DNA from: Comamonadaceae bacterium OS-4
Lineage (GTDB): Bacteria > Pseudomonadota > Gammaproteobacteria > Burkholderiales > Burkholderiaceae_C
Assembly (NCBI GenBank): GCA_027924025.1
Contig: AP026970.1
Location: forward strand, 124,001 to 188,000
Length of the DNA: 64,000 nucleotides
Direction: 5' to 3'
Shown here piece by piece: positions 52,691 to 62,667 of this stretch (position 1 is its first letter; each line of letters starts with the position of its first letter). Below the pieces are notes generated by a model. It had not been told where the DNA came from. It made no database searches and was given only the letters and a program-made list of their open reading frames with translations. Made by a program: the position numbers and the translations under genes.

Positions 52691-53998
52691 TCAGGCACCC
52701 ACCCGCATGGGGTTGTTGGGATGGGTGGTCCAGTCGGCGTGCACGCCGCTCACCGGCTTGCCGGTGCGCAGGTCCATCTCACCAACTGACAGATCGCGCA
52801 TGCTGATGGTGTCCGGCACGGGGCACACCGTCACGCACAGGTTGCAGCCTACGCATTCGTCTTCCTTCACCTCGAAGTGGCGCTTGCCGTCCTTCTCGAA
52901 GGTAATCGCCTGGTGGCTGGTGTCTTCGCAGGCAATGTGGCAGCGGCCGCACTGGATGCAGCTGTCCTGGTTAATGACAGCCTTGCTCACGTGGTTCAGG
53001 TTCAGGTAGCGCCAGTCCGACACGGTGGGCACGGCTTTGCCCACGATTTCGCCCACACTCTTGAAGCCCATTTCGTCCATGTAGTTGGACAGACCGCTCT
53101 CCATCTCCTGCACGATCTTGAAGCCGTACACCATGGCAGCAGTGCACACCTGCACCGTACCGGAGCCCAGGGCAATAAAGTCCAGCGCGTCCCGCCAGGT
53201 GCCGATGCCGCCAATGCCGCTGATGGGCAGGCCAGCCGTTTCGGGGTCGCGGGCGATTTCGGCCACCATGTTCAGCGCAATTGGTTTCACGGCCGGGCCG
53301 CAGTAGCCGCCGTGGCTGCCCTTGCCGCCGGTGCTTGGTGACATGGTCAGGGTGTAGGGGTCCACGCCCATGATGGAGTTGATGGTGTTGATCAGACTTA
53401 CCGCGTCAGCCCCACCGCGCTTGGCCGCGCGGGCGGGGTTGCGGATGTCGGTGATGTTGGGAGTCAGCTTCACGATGACGGGCAGCTTGCTGTACTGCTT
53501 GCACCACTCGGTCACCATCTGGATGTACTCGGGCACCTGGCCCACTGCTGCGCCCATCCCGCGTTCGCTCATGCCGTGCGGGCAGCCGAAGTTGAGTTCA
53601 ATGGCGTCGGCGCCGGTGTCCTCCACGCGGGGCAGGATCGCTTTCCAGCTTTTCTCTTCGCAGGGCACCATCAGTGAGACGATCATGGCGCGGTCCTGCC
53701 AGTTGCGCTTCACCTCGGTGATTTCGCGCAGGTTCAGCTCCAAGTCGCGGTCGGTGATCAGTTCAATGTTGTTGAAGCCGTTCAGTCGGCGGTCAGCAGA
53801 CAGCAACGCGCCGTAGCGGGGGCCGTTCACGTTGACAACCGGTGGGCCGGCTTCGCCCAAAGTCTTCCAGACGACGCCGCCCCAGCCTGCCTCGAAGGCG
53901 CGGTTGACGTTGTAGGCCTTGTCGGTTGGCGGTGCAGAGGCGAGCCAGAAGGGGTTGGGGCTTTTGACGCCGGCAAAGGTGGTTTCTAGATTGGCCAT
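52691..53998 (-). CDS. preA: NAD-dependent dihydropyrimidine dehydrogenase, catalytic subunit PreA
   Basis: A 435-aa iron-sulfur flavoprotein that reduces uracil and thymine to the dihydro forms with PreT. An FMN-binding dihydroorotate-dehydrogenase-like barrel (~5-310) has LNFGCPHGMSERGMG, with the active-site cysteine nearby. It is followed by two 4Fe-4S motifs, CIQCGRCHIAC (~340-350) and CVGCNLCVTVCPVP (~375-388). It begins 28 bp after preT on the same strand. Full length. Confidence 0.95.
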   Translation of the reverse strand: MANLETTFAGVKSPNPFWLASAPPTDKAYNVNRAFEAGWGGVVWKTLGEAGPPVVNVNGPRYGALLSADRRLNGFNNIELITDRDLELNLREITEVKRNWQDRAMIVSLMVPCEEKSWKAILPRVEDTGADAIELNFGCPHGMSERGMGAAVGQVPEYIQMVTEWCKQYSKLPVIVKLTPNITDIRNPARAAKRGGADAVSLINTINSIMGVDPYTLTMSPSTGGKGSHGGYCGPAVKPIALNMVAEIARDPETAGLPISGIGGIGTWRDALDFIALGSGTVQVCTAAMVYGFKIVQEMESGLSNYMDEMGFKSVGEIVGKAVPTVSDWRYLNLNHVSKAVINQDSCIQCGRCHIACEDTSHQAITFEKDGKRHFEVKEDECVGCNLCVTVCPVPDTISMRDLSVGEMDLRTGKPVSGVHADWTTHPNNPMRVGA

Positions 53999-54026
53999 GG
54001 TGTTTCTCCGGAATGCGTGGCGCCCG

Positions 54027-55391
54027 TTAGGCGGTGATGAAGGCGTGAATGGCGTGGGCGGATTGCTTGCCGTGCTCCACGGCTTCGACCGTCAGGTCCA
54101 GTCCGCCGGCACGGCAGTCGCCGCCGGCCCACACGCCTTTTAAGTTGGTGGTGCCGGCTTCATCGGTGGCAATGCGGCCGTCCTTCAGCGTCAGGCCGCT
54201 CTCGGCCAGCACCGGGTTGCCCAGCTTCTGGCCGATGGCCTTGAGCACCATGTCGGCTTCCCAGGTGATTTCACGGCCGGTGGGCGTGAGCTTGCCGTCC
54301 ACCAGGGACTGCTCGGCAAAGCGCACGGCACGTACTTGGCCGCTGTGGGCGCCCTCGTGGCCCAGAATTTCGACGGGTGCCAGCCACTGGTGCAGCACCA
54401 CGCCATTAGTTTGGGCCCATTCCTGTTCGGCTTTGGAGGCGCCCATGGTGTCAGCGCCCCGGCGGTACACCATATGCACCACCTTGGCACCCAGCAGCTT
54501 GCTTTGCACCGCGGCGTCCACCGCCGTCATGCCGCCACCGATGACCACCACGCGGCGGCCTACTGGCAAGGTGGACAGGTCTTCTGTCTGGCGCAAAGTG
54601 GCGATGAAGTCCACCGCATCCTGCACGCCGCTCAAGCTGTCGCCGGGCACGCCCAGTTGCTGGGTGGTGGACAGGCCCATGCCGAGGAACACGGCGGCAT
54701 AGTCTTTGCGCAGGGCTTCGAGTTGCGCCACGGTGTCCAGCTTCCAGTTGTTCTGGATGGTGATGCCGCCAATATCCAGCAGCCACTGGACTTCGCGCTG
54801 GGCAAAGTCATCAGGTGTTTTGTAGCTGGCCAAGCCGTATTCGTTCAGGCCTCCGGCTTTGGGCTTGGCGTCAAACACCACCACGTCATGGCCTTGGCGG
54901 GCCAGGGTGTAGGCACAGGCCAGGCCTGCAGGACCTGCGCCCACCACAGCTACCTTTTTGCCGGTAGCGGGTGCGCGGGTAAACACTTGGGGCTTGGTGC
55001 TTTCCATCAAGGCGTCCACGGCGTGGCGCTGCAAGCGGCCGATAGCCACGGGCCGGTCTTCCTGGGTGTTGCGCACGCAGACGGCTTCGCACAGGTTCTC
55101 GGTGGGGCAGACGCGGGCGCACATGCCGCCCAAGGGGTTGCTGTCCAGAATGGTCTGGGCCGAGCCACGCAGGTTGCCATCGGCAATGCGCTTGATGAAA
55201 GACGGCACATCAATGCTGGTGGGGCAGGCGGTAGCGCAGGGGGCGTCATAGCAATATAGGCAGCGTTCGGCTTCCAGCAGGGCTTGCGACGCGGTGAAGC
55301 GCGGGGTGGCGTCGGCAAAGCGTTTGGCGTATTCCTCGGTGGCGAGGCGGCCTGCACGAACGTCGGCGGGAGAAGAAGAGGGGGTGGACAC
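54027..55391 (-). CDS. preT: Dihydropyrimidine dehydrogenase, FAD/NAD subunit PreT
   Basis: A 454-aa electron-input subunit that passes NAD(P)H electrons to PreA. The N-terminal Fe-S region (CLYCYDAPCATACPTSIDVP ... GGMCARVCPTENLC) and two dinucleotide folds (VAVVGAGPAGLACAYTLARQ and RVVVIGGGMTAVDAA) match GltD/PreT. The start is GTG at 55391 with AAGGAG 9 bp upstream. It is the first gene of the operon, and a RutR-like operator lies 21 bp upstream. Confidence 0.94.
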   Translation of the reverse strand: MSTPSSSPADVRAGRLATEEYAKRFADATPRFTASQALLEAERCLYCYDAPCATACPTSIDVPSFIKRIADGNLRGSAQTILDSNPLGGMCARVCPTENLCEAVCVRNTQEDRPVAIGRLQRHAVDALMESTKPQVFTRAPATGKKVAVVGAGPAGLACAYTLARQGHDVVVFDAKPKAGGLNEYGLASYKTPDDFAQREVQWLLDIGGITIQNNWKLDTVAQLEALRKDYAAVFLGMGLSTTQQLGVPGDSLSGVQDAVDFIATLRQTEDLSTLPVGRRVVVIGGGMTAVDAAVQSKLLGAKVVHMVYRRGADTMGASKAEQEWAQTNGVVLHQWLAPVEILGHEGAHSGQVRAVRFAEQSLVDGKLTPTGREITWEADMVLKAIGQKLGNPVLAESGLTLKDGRIATDEAGTTNLKGVWAGGDCRAGGLDLTVEAVEHGKQSAHAIHAFITA

Positions 55392-55411
55392 GCTGGCAAC
55401 TCCTTAAAAAA

Positions 55412-55427
55412 CTGACCGTTTGGTCAA
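55412..55427. promoter_or_regulatory. RutR-like operator upstream of preT
   Basis: On the minus strand the 16 bp read TTGACCAAACGGTCAG, matching the known RutR consensus TTGACCAnnTGGTCAA at 12 of 14 fixed positions. It lies 21 bp before the preT start, where a TetR-family repressor released by uracil or thymine would block transcription. No rutR gene is in the window. Confidence 0.75.
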
Positions 55428-55675
55428 GTCATGAGATGCATGCTAGCAATCCACGTGCCACGCTGTAACTAGGGGTTTGCACCATAAAACCGCCCGTTTG
55501 TCGGCTGCCTTGCACCGGCTTGGGGTGCAGCGATGGTGCGTGCTGTCACGGTTTTGGGGCGCAACTTGTCTTGTGTCTGTCACACCGTTGTCACGCAAAG
55601 CGCGGACATTGAGCAAGTGCCGTGCGGTCGCGTGCCGCAGCGCCCTGCTTTGTCCCTCTTTTTCCGGAGTTCTCC

Positions 55676-56689
55676 ATGTCTATCCGTCTTTTGACCGCAC
55701 TGGCGATTGCTGCCAGCCTGACCGCCTGCGCCACCGCACCCGGCGCCGCCAACAACAGTTACAGCTTCGGTCTGTGGGGCGACATGCCCTACAAAAAAGC
55801 GGGTGACGACAGCAAGCTGCCCGCCGTGCTCACCAGCATCAACAACTCAGACATTGCGTTCTCTCTGTACGACGGCGACATCAAAGACGGCAGCTCCAAG
55901 TGCACCGACGACATCTACGTCGATGCGCTCAAGATGTTCGGCAGCATGAAGAAGCCCGTGGTTTATGTGCCCGGCGACAACGAGTGGACCGATTGCCACC
56001 GCACCAACAACGGCGGCTTTGACGCCTTGGAGCGCCTGGCGCATCTGCGCAAGGTGATGTTCCCTTCAGCTGCGAGCTTGGGTCAATCCACCATGCCCCT
56101 GGAGCACCAAGGCAAGTTGGGCGAGAAATACGTCGAAAACACCCGCTTCAGCTACGGCCCCGTGGTGTTTGCCGGCATCAACGTGCCCGGCAGCAATAAC
56201 AACGTGATCATGAGTGCCAAGGAGTGCACCGAGAAGAGCGCACGCAATGCTGCGCAGTGCGACGCCTCCAATGCCGAATACCTGGAGCGGGATGCCGCCA
56301 ACATCCAGTGGGTGGAGTCCACCTTCGCCAAGGCCAAGGCCGACAAGGCGGAAGGTGTGGTGCTGGTCATTCAGGCGGACCCCGGCTTTGACTGGCCTGA
56401 AACCGAAGAGGAAGACGAAAGCCAGTTGCCCCGGTTCAGCGGCTACCGCAGCTTCATGGCGACCGTCGTCAAGCAAACCGAAAACTACAAAGGCCAGGTG
56501 CTGTTTGTGCACGGTGACACCCACTTCTTCAAAGTGGACAAACCCCTGTACAGCCCCACCAAGCTCTTGCCGAACCTGACCCGCTTGCAAACATTCGGCA
56601 GCCCCAGCCTGCACTGGGTCAAGGTCGGTGTGGAGCCGGGCAGCGCACACCTGTTCAACATCCAGCCAGTGATCGTGCGCCAGCCCTAA
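55676..56689 (+). CDS. Calcineurin-like metallophosphoesterase lipoprotein
   Basis: A 337-aa predicted lipoprotein (lipobox LTAC, Cys ~18) with a calcineurin-like phosphoesterase domain. Metal motifs: LWGDMPY, LYDGDIKDG, VPGDNEW and FVHGDTHFF. The domain faces the periplasm if the lipobox is used. ATG 55676 has CCGGAG upstream. It is divergent from preT, with no link to pyrimidine use evident. Its stop overlaps the convergent LysR gene by 4 bp. Natural substrate unknown. Confidence 0.85.
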   Translation: MSIRLLTALAIAASLTACATAPGAANNSYSFGLWGDMPYKKAGDDSKLPAVLTSINNSDIAFSLYDGDIKDGSSKCTDDIYVDALKMFGSMKKPVVYVPGDNEWTDCHRTNNGGFDALERLAHLRKVMFPSAASLGQSTMPLEHQGKLGEKYVENTRFSYGPVVFAGINVPGSNNNVIMSAKECTEKSARNAAQCDASNAEYLERDAANIQWVESTFAKAKADKAEGVVLVIQADPGFDWPETEEEDESQLPRFSGYRSFMATVVKQTENYKGQVLFVHGDTHFFKVDKPLYSPTKLLPNLTRLQTFGSPSLHWVKVGVEPGSAHLFNIQPVIVRQP

Positions 56690-57594
56690 GCAGTGTCAGC
56701 CGTGCACGCCGATTGGAGCCATTCGCTGAACAGCTCCACGGCGGGGCCGGCTTCGGTGTTTTCGGGCAGCACCAGGTAGTAATGCCGCTCACCGGGCAGT
56801 GGGGCAGGGTGGGCCAGCACCAGCTCACCCCGTGCCAGCTCGGCTTCGATCAACAAGCGGGGCACCAAAGCCACACCCATGCCACAAGCGGCTGCCGACG
56901 AAGCCATGGAGAACTGCTCATACCGTGGCCCGGCAAAGGCGTTGGGTGCTTCAATCCCTTGCGCCGAAAACCAGCTTTGCCAGCTGTCAGGCCGGGTGCT
57001 TTGTTGCAACAGGGGCAGCAACGCTACGTCTGCCGCACTCAAAGTCTTGCGGCTGCGCAGCAAAGCCGGGCTGCACACGGCAACCACTTGTTCTTGCAGG
57101 AGCCGGTAGCAGCGCGTGCCTGCCCAATGGCGGATTTGCAACTCCGTGCACGCGAAGATGGCTGCGTCGAACGAGGTGTCGTTGAACAGAAAAGGGCGTG
57201 TTCGGGTTTCAATGTGCACAACGGTGTTGGCGTGCTTGGCATGAAAGTCGGGCAGGCGCGGCAAGAGCCAGCGCGCTGCAAAGGTGGGCACGCTGGCCAA
57301 CTGCACCGCGCCACCATGGCCGCGGGTGGACATGAGGTCCAAGGTGTCTTGCTCCAGCCCGCGCAGCCAGGATGCGACTTGGGTGGCATAGCGCGTACCC
57401 GCAGGGGTCAGCGCCACGCCATGCCGCGTGCGGCGGAACAACGCCATGCCCACCAACTCTTCGAGGGTGGTGATCTGCCGAGAAATGGCGCTTTGGGTGA
57501 GCGACAGCTCTTGCGCCGCGCGGGTGAAACTCTCGTGTCGAGCCGCAGCTTCGAAACACAGCAAGGCCTGGGTGGCAGGTATTTTTCGTCGCAT
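56686..57594 (-). CDS. LysR-family regulator (GcvA-like), probable lysine-catabolism regulator
   Basis: A 302-aa LysR protein of the GcvA subgroup: AARHESFTRAAQELSLTQSA and SRQITTLEELVGMALFRRTR form the DNA-binding domain; ligand domain ~90-302. It begins 8 bp after davA on the same strand, so it belongs to the davB-davA transcription unit and probably controls it and perhaps divergent gcdH. The role is inferred from position. Confidence 0.85.
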   Translation of the reverse strand: MRRKIPATQALLCFEAAARHESFTRAAQELSLTQSAISRQITTLEELVGMALFRRTRHGVALTPAGTRYATQVASWLRGLEQDTLDLMSTRGHGGAVQLASVPTFAARWLLPRLPDFHAKHANTVVHIETRTRPFLFNDTSFDAAIFACTELQIRHWAGTRCYRLLQEQVVAVCSPALLRSRKTLSAADVALLPLLQQSTRPDSWQSWFSAQGIEAPNAFAGPRYEQFSMASSAAACGMGVALVPRLLIEAELARGELVLAHPAPLPGERHYYLVLPENTEAGPAVELFSEWLQSACTADTA

Positions 57595-57602
57595 GGGGCC
57601 GG

Positions 57603-58415
57603 TTAAGTCGGAGGGTTGTGGAGGGCCGTCAGGTCGCGAACGTGCTGCGCGGCGTTGCGGGCGGCAGTGAGCCGCTCATCGTCGAGAGTGGCAAACACCA
57701 GCACTTCGTCACGACCGGCTTGTGCGAGGGTCTCCCCATCCGGCCCGGCCACCACACTCAGGCCACCGTATTGCAGTGCGCCCTCGGGACCGGTGAAGTT
57801 GGCGTAGGCCACAAACAGCTGGTTCTCATAGGCGCGCACCGGCACCAGCGAGCGGGCCACGAAGTCGTACTCTGCCATGTTGGCCGTCGGCACCACAATC
57901 AGGTCGGCGCCGGCAAGCGCGAGTGCGCGGGTGGCCTCGGGAAACTCGACGTCGTAGCAAATCAGCATGCCTACTTTCCAGCCATGGACGCCGAATGTCC
58001 GGGCGCTTTGCGCCTCGGCTACAAACTGGCTGCGGTCGAGCTCGCCGAACAGATAGGCCTTGCGGTAGTTCAGGCAGCGCCGGCCTGACGCATCGATCCA
58101 TTGGGCAGCGTTGTACACGCGGCCGTCCGCGCCGCGCTCGGGGTAGCCGTACACCATTGCCACTTGGTGGCGCTGCGCAATGGCTGCCACGGCATCTGCC
58201 CAAGCGCCGTCTGCCGTTTGGGCCAGTGCCCGCACGGCCTGCGTACCAATGGCGTAACCCGTGATGAACATCTCCGGGCACACCAAGAGCTGTGCCCCTG
58301 CACTGGCGGCTTCACGGGCTGCAGCTTCCAGCCGGGCCAGATTGCCCTGCACATCCAGCGGCGCGGGGGCAGATTGCCAGAGTGCCAATTTCAGTGGTGC
58401 GCGCATGGCCGTCAT
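57603..58415 (-). CDS. davA: 5-aminovaleramidase (nitrilase superfamily)
   Basis: A 270-aa carbon-nitrogen hydrolase that should turn 5-aminovaleramide into 5-aminovalerate and ammonia. The Glu-Lys-Cys triad is visible: LLVCPEMFITGY, NYRKAYLFGELDR and MLICYDVEFPE. The start ATG at 58415 overlaps the davB stop (ATGA). The davB-davA order equals that of Pseudomonas putida. Another amidase specificity is possible, but the partner gene makes DavA by far the best reading. Confidence 0.88.
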   Translation of the reverse strand: MTAMRAPLKLALWQSAPAPLDVQGNLARLEAAAREAASAGAQLLVCPEMFITGYAIGTQAVRALAQTADGAWADAVAAIAQRHQVAMVYGYPERGADGRVYNAAQWIDASGRRCLNYRKAYLFGELDRSQFVAEAQSARTFGVHGWKVGMLICYDVEFPEATRALALAGADLIVVPTANMAEYDFVARSLVPVRAYENQLFVAYANFTGPEGALQYGGLSVVAGPDGETLAQAGRDEVLVFATLDDERLTAARNAAQHVRDLTALHNPPT

Positions 58416-60094
58416 TCGGGGAGGGCAATCGGGCCCAAGGTGTCGAACACATCGCCGGGGCCGGGGTTGGCGGCATGGGTGTGCCCGCCCAGATGCTGCA
58501 CGATGCCCCACACGGCGTTCAAAGATGTCTGCACCGCACCCTCTACCCAAGCGGGTGTCCAGGAGACGTCATCCCCGGCGATGAAGATACCGCGTTGCTG
58601 CTGGGGCAAATCGTCTTGCTTGAAGTGGGCGTACATGCGCTGGTTGTAGCGGTAGTGCCCCGGCAGTGCGCCCTTGAAGGCGCCCAGAAAGTAGGGGTCC
58701 GCCTCCCAGGACACGCAGATCGGGTCCCCGATGATGTGGCTGGCAATGTCCACCTTGGGGTAGATCTTCTTGAGAGCCTGCAGGGCCAGCTTGACGCGTT
58801 TCTCCGGGGTCTGCGGCAGCATCTTGAGGGCGTCGCCCATCCAGGCATACGAGAGGCAGATCACCGCCGGCTTGCCCGGCCCATTGTCAAACAGGTAGGT
58901 GCCGCGGGTCAGCCGGTCGGTGAGCGTCATGCTCATCACATCGCGGCCGGTTTCCGGGTCTTTGTCTTTCCAGAATGGCCGGTCCACCATGACAAAGGTC
59001 TTGCTGGATTGCATATAGCGTGTGCGGTCTAGTGCCATCCACATCTTGTGCGAAAACAGAGACTCTTCGACCGCAATCTGGGTGGTAAGCAGCCAGCTCT
59101 GGCAGGTGGTCAGCACCGCGTTGTAGTTGCGCGTGTCGCCCCAGGTGTCGGTGACGGCGAGTCGGCCATCGGCCGCGCGGGCAATGGCGGCTACACCCGC
59201 ACGGGTCGCGCCGCTGTGCAGGCTTTGCAAGGTAGTGCCTGCCGGCCAGTGCACCAGTTGGGTAGGCGCGTGGCGCCACAGGCCGTGAGGCACCTGGTCG
59301 GCCCCGCCGACGATGAGCCGCTGGTTGTCATCGCAATTGGTCAGGACTACTCGCAGTATTTCCAGCATTGAGTTTGGGAAATCCGAGTCCCAACCGCCGG
59401 TGCCAAAACCCACCTGACCGAAGATTTCCCGGTGATGGAAGGACAGCTTGGCAAACGCCTTGGAGTTGGCGATGAAATCGTAAAACGTGCGGTCATCCCA
59501 AAGCGGCACCAGCGCATTCCACATGCGTTTGAGTGTGGGCACATCCCGGTTGCGGATAGCGTTCTGCATGTCGCTGAAGCGGGCATCGTCTTCGAGTGCC
59601 TGGGCCCAGGCGTCCGCCACCTCTTTGAAGATCGGCGGCAGGTCTTGCAGGCTGCGCGCGTAGTGGGTGTTGCCCTCCAGGTCGATGACTGTGCTGCCCG
59701 AAGCGGGCGTCAGGGGGTTGGGGAAGTCCCGGGTCTCCAAGCCCAGCAGGTGAACGTAGTGGTAGAAAGCCGTGCCCGAGACAGGGAAGCGCATGCCGCC
59801 CAGCTCTGCCACCACATCCTGCGTACCTTCAAATACCTGCGAGCGCAGCCGCCCGCCCATCTTGGACGCCTCATAAATTACCGGCTTGAGGCCCAGCTTC
59901 ATCAGCTCGTAGGCGGCCACCATGCCGGCCATGCCGGCTCCGACGATGGCGACTTCTTCACCGAGCCGATGTGCGGGTAGCTGGCCCAGCCCGTCGGGGT
60001 GGGCGATCCAGTCGTCAAACGCGAACGGGAAATCCGGACCGAAGATCGTGACAGGCTTGCGCACATCAGGTGCTGTCGTCGTGGTGTTGCTCAT
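58412..60094 (-). CDS. davB: L-lysine 2-monooxygenase
   Basis: A 560-aa FAD enzyme that converts L-lysine to 5-aminovaleramide with O2. The FAD motif EVAIVGAGMAGMVAAYELMK (~47-66) and the blocks ITIFGPDFPFAFDDW-like (VTIFGPDFPFAFDDW), MGGRLRSQVFEG, HREIFGQVGFGTGGWDSDF and FIAGDDVSWTPAWVEGAVQT match, as I recall them, P. putida DavB rather than tryptophan 2-monooxygenase IaaM. ATG 60094 has GGAGAG upstream. First gene of davB-davA-LysR, divergent from gcdH. Confidence 0.9.
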   Translation of the reverse strand: MSNTTTTAPDVRKPVTIFGPDFPFAFDDWIAHPDGLGQLPAHRLGEEVAIVGAGMAGMVAAYELMKLGLKPVIYEASKMGGRLRSQVFEGTQDVVAELGGMRFPVSGTAFYHYVHLLGLETRDFPNPLTPASGSTVIDLEGNTHYARSLQDLPPIFKEVADAWAQALEDDARFSDMQNAIRNRDVPTLKRMWNALVPLWDDRTFYDFIANSKAFAKLSFHHREIFGQVGFGTGGWDSDFPNSMLEILRVVLTNCDDNQRLIVGGADQVPHGLWRHAPTQLVHWPAGTTLQSLHSGATRAGVAAIARAADGRLAVTDTWGDTRNYNAVLTTCQSWLLTTQIAVEESLFSHKMWMALDRTRYMQSSKTFVMVDRPFWKDKDPETGRDVMSMTLTDRLTRGTYLFDNGPGKPAVICLSYAWMGDALKMLPQTPEKRVKLALQALKKIYPKVDIASHIIGDPICVSWEADPYFLGAFKGALPGHYRYNQRMYAHFKQDDLPQQQRGIFIAGDDVSWTPAWVEGAVQTSLNAVWGIVQHLGGHTHAANPGPGDVFDTLGPIALPE

Positions 60095-60292
60095 GGAATT
60101 GCTCTCCAAATTGGCGCGCACTATGTCATAGGTATGCATCATGCGCAATACATCCACGTCAAAGCGTCAAAAATCGGGTTTTTTGGGATTTAAAAATGAG
60201 TTTAATGCATGCCTGTGTGCAAAACGCTTGCTTGCGCAGGCAGGGTGCAGGGGCTACGATCCCGCCATTCCTTTCATTTGCCGGAGCACTCC
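60095..60292. promoter_or_regulatory. Divergent davB / gcdH promoter region
   Basis: 198 bp between two genes of one catabolic route. An AT-rich centre (60165-60205) and a TACGAT hexamer (60254-60259), a possible -10 for gcdH, are seen. No clear operator is evident. Confidence 0.45.
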
Positions 60293-61489
60293 ATGAGCCA
60301 CGCCGCCTTCAATTGGCAAGACCCTTTTTTGCTGGATAGCCAACTCTCTGATGACGAGCGCATGGTGCGCGATGCCGCCGCCGCGTATTGCCAGGACAAG
60401 TTGCTCCCCCGCGTGACCCAAGCCTTTCGTGATGGCAGCACCGACCCCGCCATCTTTCGTGAGATGGGTGAGTTGGGCCTGTTGGGTCCCACGATTCCCG
60501 AGCAATACGGAGGCCCCGGCCTGAACTACGTGGCCTATGGCCTGATCGCCCGCGAAGTCGAGCGGGTCGATAGCGGCTACCGCAGCATGATGAGCGTGCA
60601 ATCCTCGTTGGTCATGGTGCCTATCTTCGAATTCGGCACCGAGGCCCAGCGCCAGAAGTACCTGCCCAAGCTGGCCACTGGCGAGTGGATCGGTTGCTTT
60701 GGCCTGACCGAACCCGACCATGGCTCCGACCCCCAGAGCATGGCGACCCGTGCCCAAAAGGTGCCCGGCGGCTACAAGCTCAGCGGCAGCAAGATGTGGA
60801 TCAGCAACAGCCCGATTGCCGACGTGTTCGTGGTGTGGGCCAAAGAGGTCAGCGAGGCCGGAGCAGTCGGGCCTATTCGTGGCTTTGTGCTGGAAAAAGG
60901 CATGGCCGGTTTGTCCGCCCCCGCCATCCACGGCAAGGTGGGCCTGCGCGCCAGTATCACCGGCGAGATCGTGATGGACGGCGTGTTTGTGCCTGAAGAA
61001 AACGCCTTCCCAGAGATCCGTGGCCTCAAGGGCCCGTTCACCTGCCTGAACAGCGCCCGTTACGGCATCGCCTGGGGTGCACTGGGTGCGGCTGAAGATT
61101 GCTGGACCCGTTCCCGCCAATACACCCTGGACCGCAAGCAGTTCGGCCGCCCCTTGGCTGCCAACCAGCTGATCCAGAAAAAGCTGGCTGACATGCAAAC
61201 CGAAATCGCACTCGGCCTGCAAGGCTGCCTGCGCCTGGGGCGCATGAAGGACGAAGGCACCGCGGCGGTGGAAATTACCTCCATCCTCAAGCGTAACTCC
61301 TGCGGCAAGGCGCTGGACATTGCGCGCATGGCCCGCGACATGATGGGCGGCAACGGCATCAGCGACGAGTTCGGGGTGGCCCGCCACCTGGTGAACCTCG
61401 AGGTGGTCAACACCTACGAAGGCACCCACGACATCCATGCCCTGATCTTGGGTCGTGCGCAAACCGGTATTGCGGCCTTCGCCAACTGA
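60293..61489 (+). CDS. gcdH: Glutaryl-CoA dehydrogenase
   Basis: A 398-aa acyl-CoA dehydrogenase that oxidises and decarboxylates glutaryl-CoA to crotonyl-CoA, the last step of the 5-aminovalerate route of lysine breakdown. Family landmarks: [40 protein letters not shown] and the catalytic Glu in [23 protein letters not shown] 60293 has CCGGAG upstream. DavT and DavD, needed between DavA and this enzyme, are not in the window. Confidence 0.94.
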   Translation: MSHAAFNWQDPFLLDSQLSDDERMVRDAAAAYCQDKLLPRVTQAFRDGSTDPAIFREMGELGLLGPTIPEQYGGPGLNYVAYGLIAREVERVDSGYRSMMSVQSSLVMVPIFEFGTEAQRQKYLPKLATGEWIGCFGLTEPDHGSDPQSMATRAQKVPGGYKLSGSKMWISNSPIADVFVVWAKEVSEAGAVGPIRGFVLEKGMAGLSAPAIHGKVGLRASITGEIVMDGVFVPEENAFPEIRGLKGPFTCLNSARYGIAWGALGAAEDCWTRSRQYTLDRKQFGRPLAANQLIQKKLADMQTEIALGLQGCLRLGRMKDEGTAAVEITSILKRNSCGKALDIARMARDMMGGNGISDEFGVARHLVNLEVVNTYEGTHDIHALILGRAQTGIAAFAN

Positions 61490-61563
61490 GGCGGGTTTTA
61501 CCCCACTGCCCTGCAGAGGGGCATCGCATAAACTCCGGCGCACCCCTTCGCGCCTGACACTGC

Positions 61564-62601
61564 ATGCCCCTCACCCTTGATACTGCTACCCCGCCCAGCA
61601 ACGAACCTGTGACCCTGCTGGAGGTCGCCCGTGTGGCGGGGGTGTCGCCGAGCACGGTATCCCGCATATTGAACGGTACCGCCAAGGTGGCACCCGCCAA
61701 ACGCGAAGCGGTAGAAGCGGCGATCGCCCAGCTCAAGTTCCGCCCCAACATCTTTGCCCGCAGCCTGAAGACCGGCATCACCATGACGGTGGGGGTGCTC
61801 ACCCAGTCTATTGAAAGCCAGTTCTATTCGCGTGCGCTCAAGGGCATCGAGGTGGGGCTGGAGGCCAGCGGCCACTCCCCCATCATCGTGAGCGGTCACT
61901 GGAATGCCCAGACCGACGTGGCCAGCCTGAAGCTGCTGACCTCGCGCCGCGTCGATGGCGTCATCATCCTGACCAGTGACATTGCCGACGAGGATGTGCT
62001 GGACGTGGCCAAGCAACAGCCGGTGGTGATTACCGAGCGCGATCTGGAAGGGCCCAACCTGCGCTCCATCCATGTGGACCAGAAGTTCGGTGGCTATCTG
62101 GCCACCCGCCATTTGCTGGCGTTGGGGCACACCCGCATTGCCCACATTGCCGGTGTCGAGAACCGCGCCGATGCGCAAGGCCGCTACCTGGGTTATCTGG
62201 AGGCCCATGCAGAGGCCGGTGTGGAGCCGGACCCGCGCCTGCTGGTGCGCGGCAACTTTACCGACAAAGGCGGTCATGCCGCAGTGCAACGCTTGATCGA
62301 GAGCGGGGTTTCATTCACCGCCATCTTTTGCGCCAATGACGACACCGCACTGGGCGCGAGGCTTGCTCTTTACCAGCGGGGCCTGCGGGTGCCGGAAGAC
62401 GTGTCACTCGTCGGCTTTGATGACATGCCCACCTCCAGCTTCATGACCCCGCCGCTCACCAGCGTGCGCCAGCCGGTGTACGAAGTGGGTTTGTATGCGG
62501 CCCGCATGTTGCTCGACATGATGGGCTACCCCGCAGAAGCGGTGCAGTTGCCCCCGCTGGAGCTCATGGTGCGCGAGACCACCCGGAAGTGGCAGGCTTG
62601 A
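61564..62601 (+). CDS. LacI-family transcriptional regulator
   Basis: A 345-aa LacI repressor with DNA-binding [20 protein letters not shown] (~18-37) and a periplasmic-binding-like sensor ([20 protein letters not shown] ... [20 protein letters not shown]). It faces a GH1 beta-glucosidase gene and probably regulates beta-glucoside or related sugar use. The sugar ligand is unknown. The start is [10 protein letters not shown] at 61564. Confidence 0.88.
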   Translation: MPLTLDTATPPSNEPVTLLEVARVAGVSPSTVSRILNGTAKVAPAKREAVEAAIAQLKFRPNIFARSLKTGITMTVGVLTQSIESQFYSRALKGIEVGLEASGHSPIIVSGHWNAQTDVASLKLLTSRRVDGVIILTSDIADEDVLDVAKQQPVVITERDLEGPNLRSIHVDQKFGGYLATRHLLALGHTRIAHIAGVENRADAQGRYLGYLEAHAEAGVEPDPRLLVRGNFTDKGGHAAVQRLIESGVSFTAIFCANDDTALGARLALYQRGLRVPEDVSLVGFDDMPTSSFMTPPLTSVRQPVYEVGLYAARMLLDMMGYPAEAVQLPPLELMVRETTRKWQA

Positions 62602-62638
62602 GGCAGGCCTGAGTCAGTAGGTCCCCAACGGCAGACAG

Positions 62639-62665
62639 AAAAAAAGGCCCGTGGGCCTTTTTTTT
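62639..62665. terminator. Bidirectional rho-independent terminator
   Basis: AAAAAGGCCC (62641-62650), loop GT, GGGCCTTTTT (62653-62662), with A-run and T-run extensions. It lies between the convergent LacI and GH1 genes. Confidence 0.88.
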
Positions 62666-62667
62666 GT

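Noticed and set aside
58412-60094. Tryptophan 2-monooxygenase (IaaM) for auxin synthesis
   Set aside because: Same superfamily, but the sequence blocks and the linked nitrilase-type amidase and gcdH point to lysine 2-monooxygenase. IaaM pairs with an amidase-signature enzyme instead.
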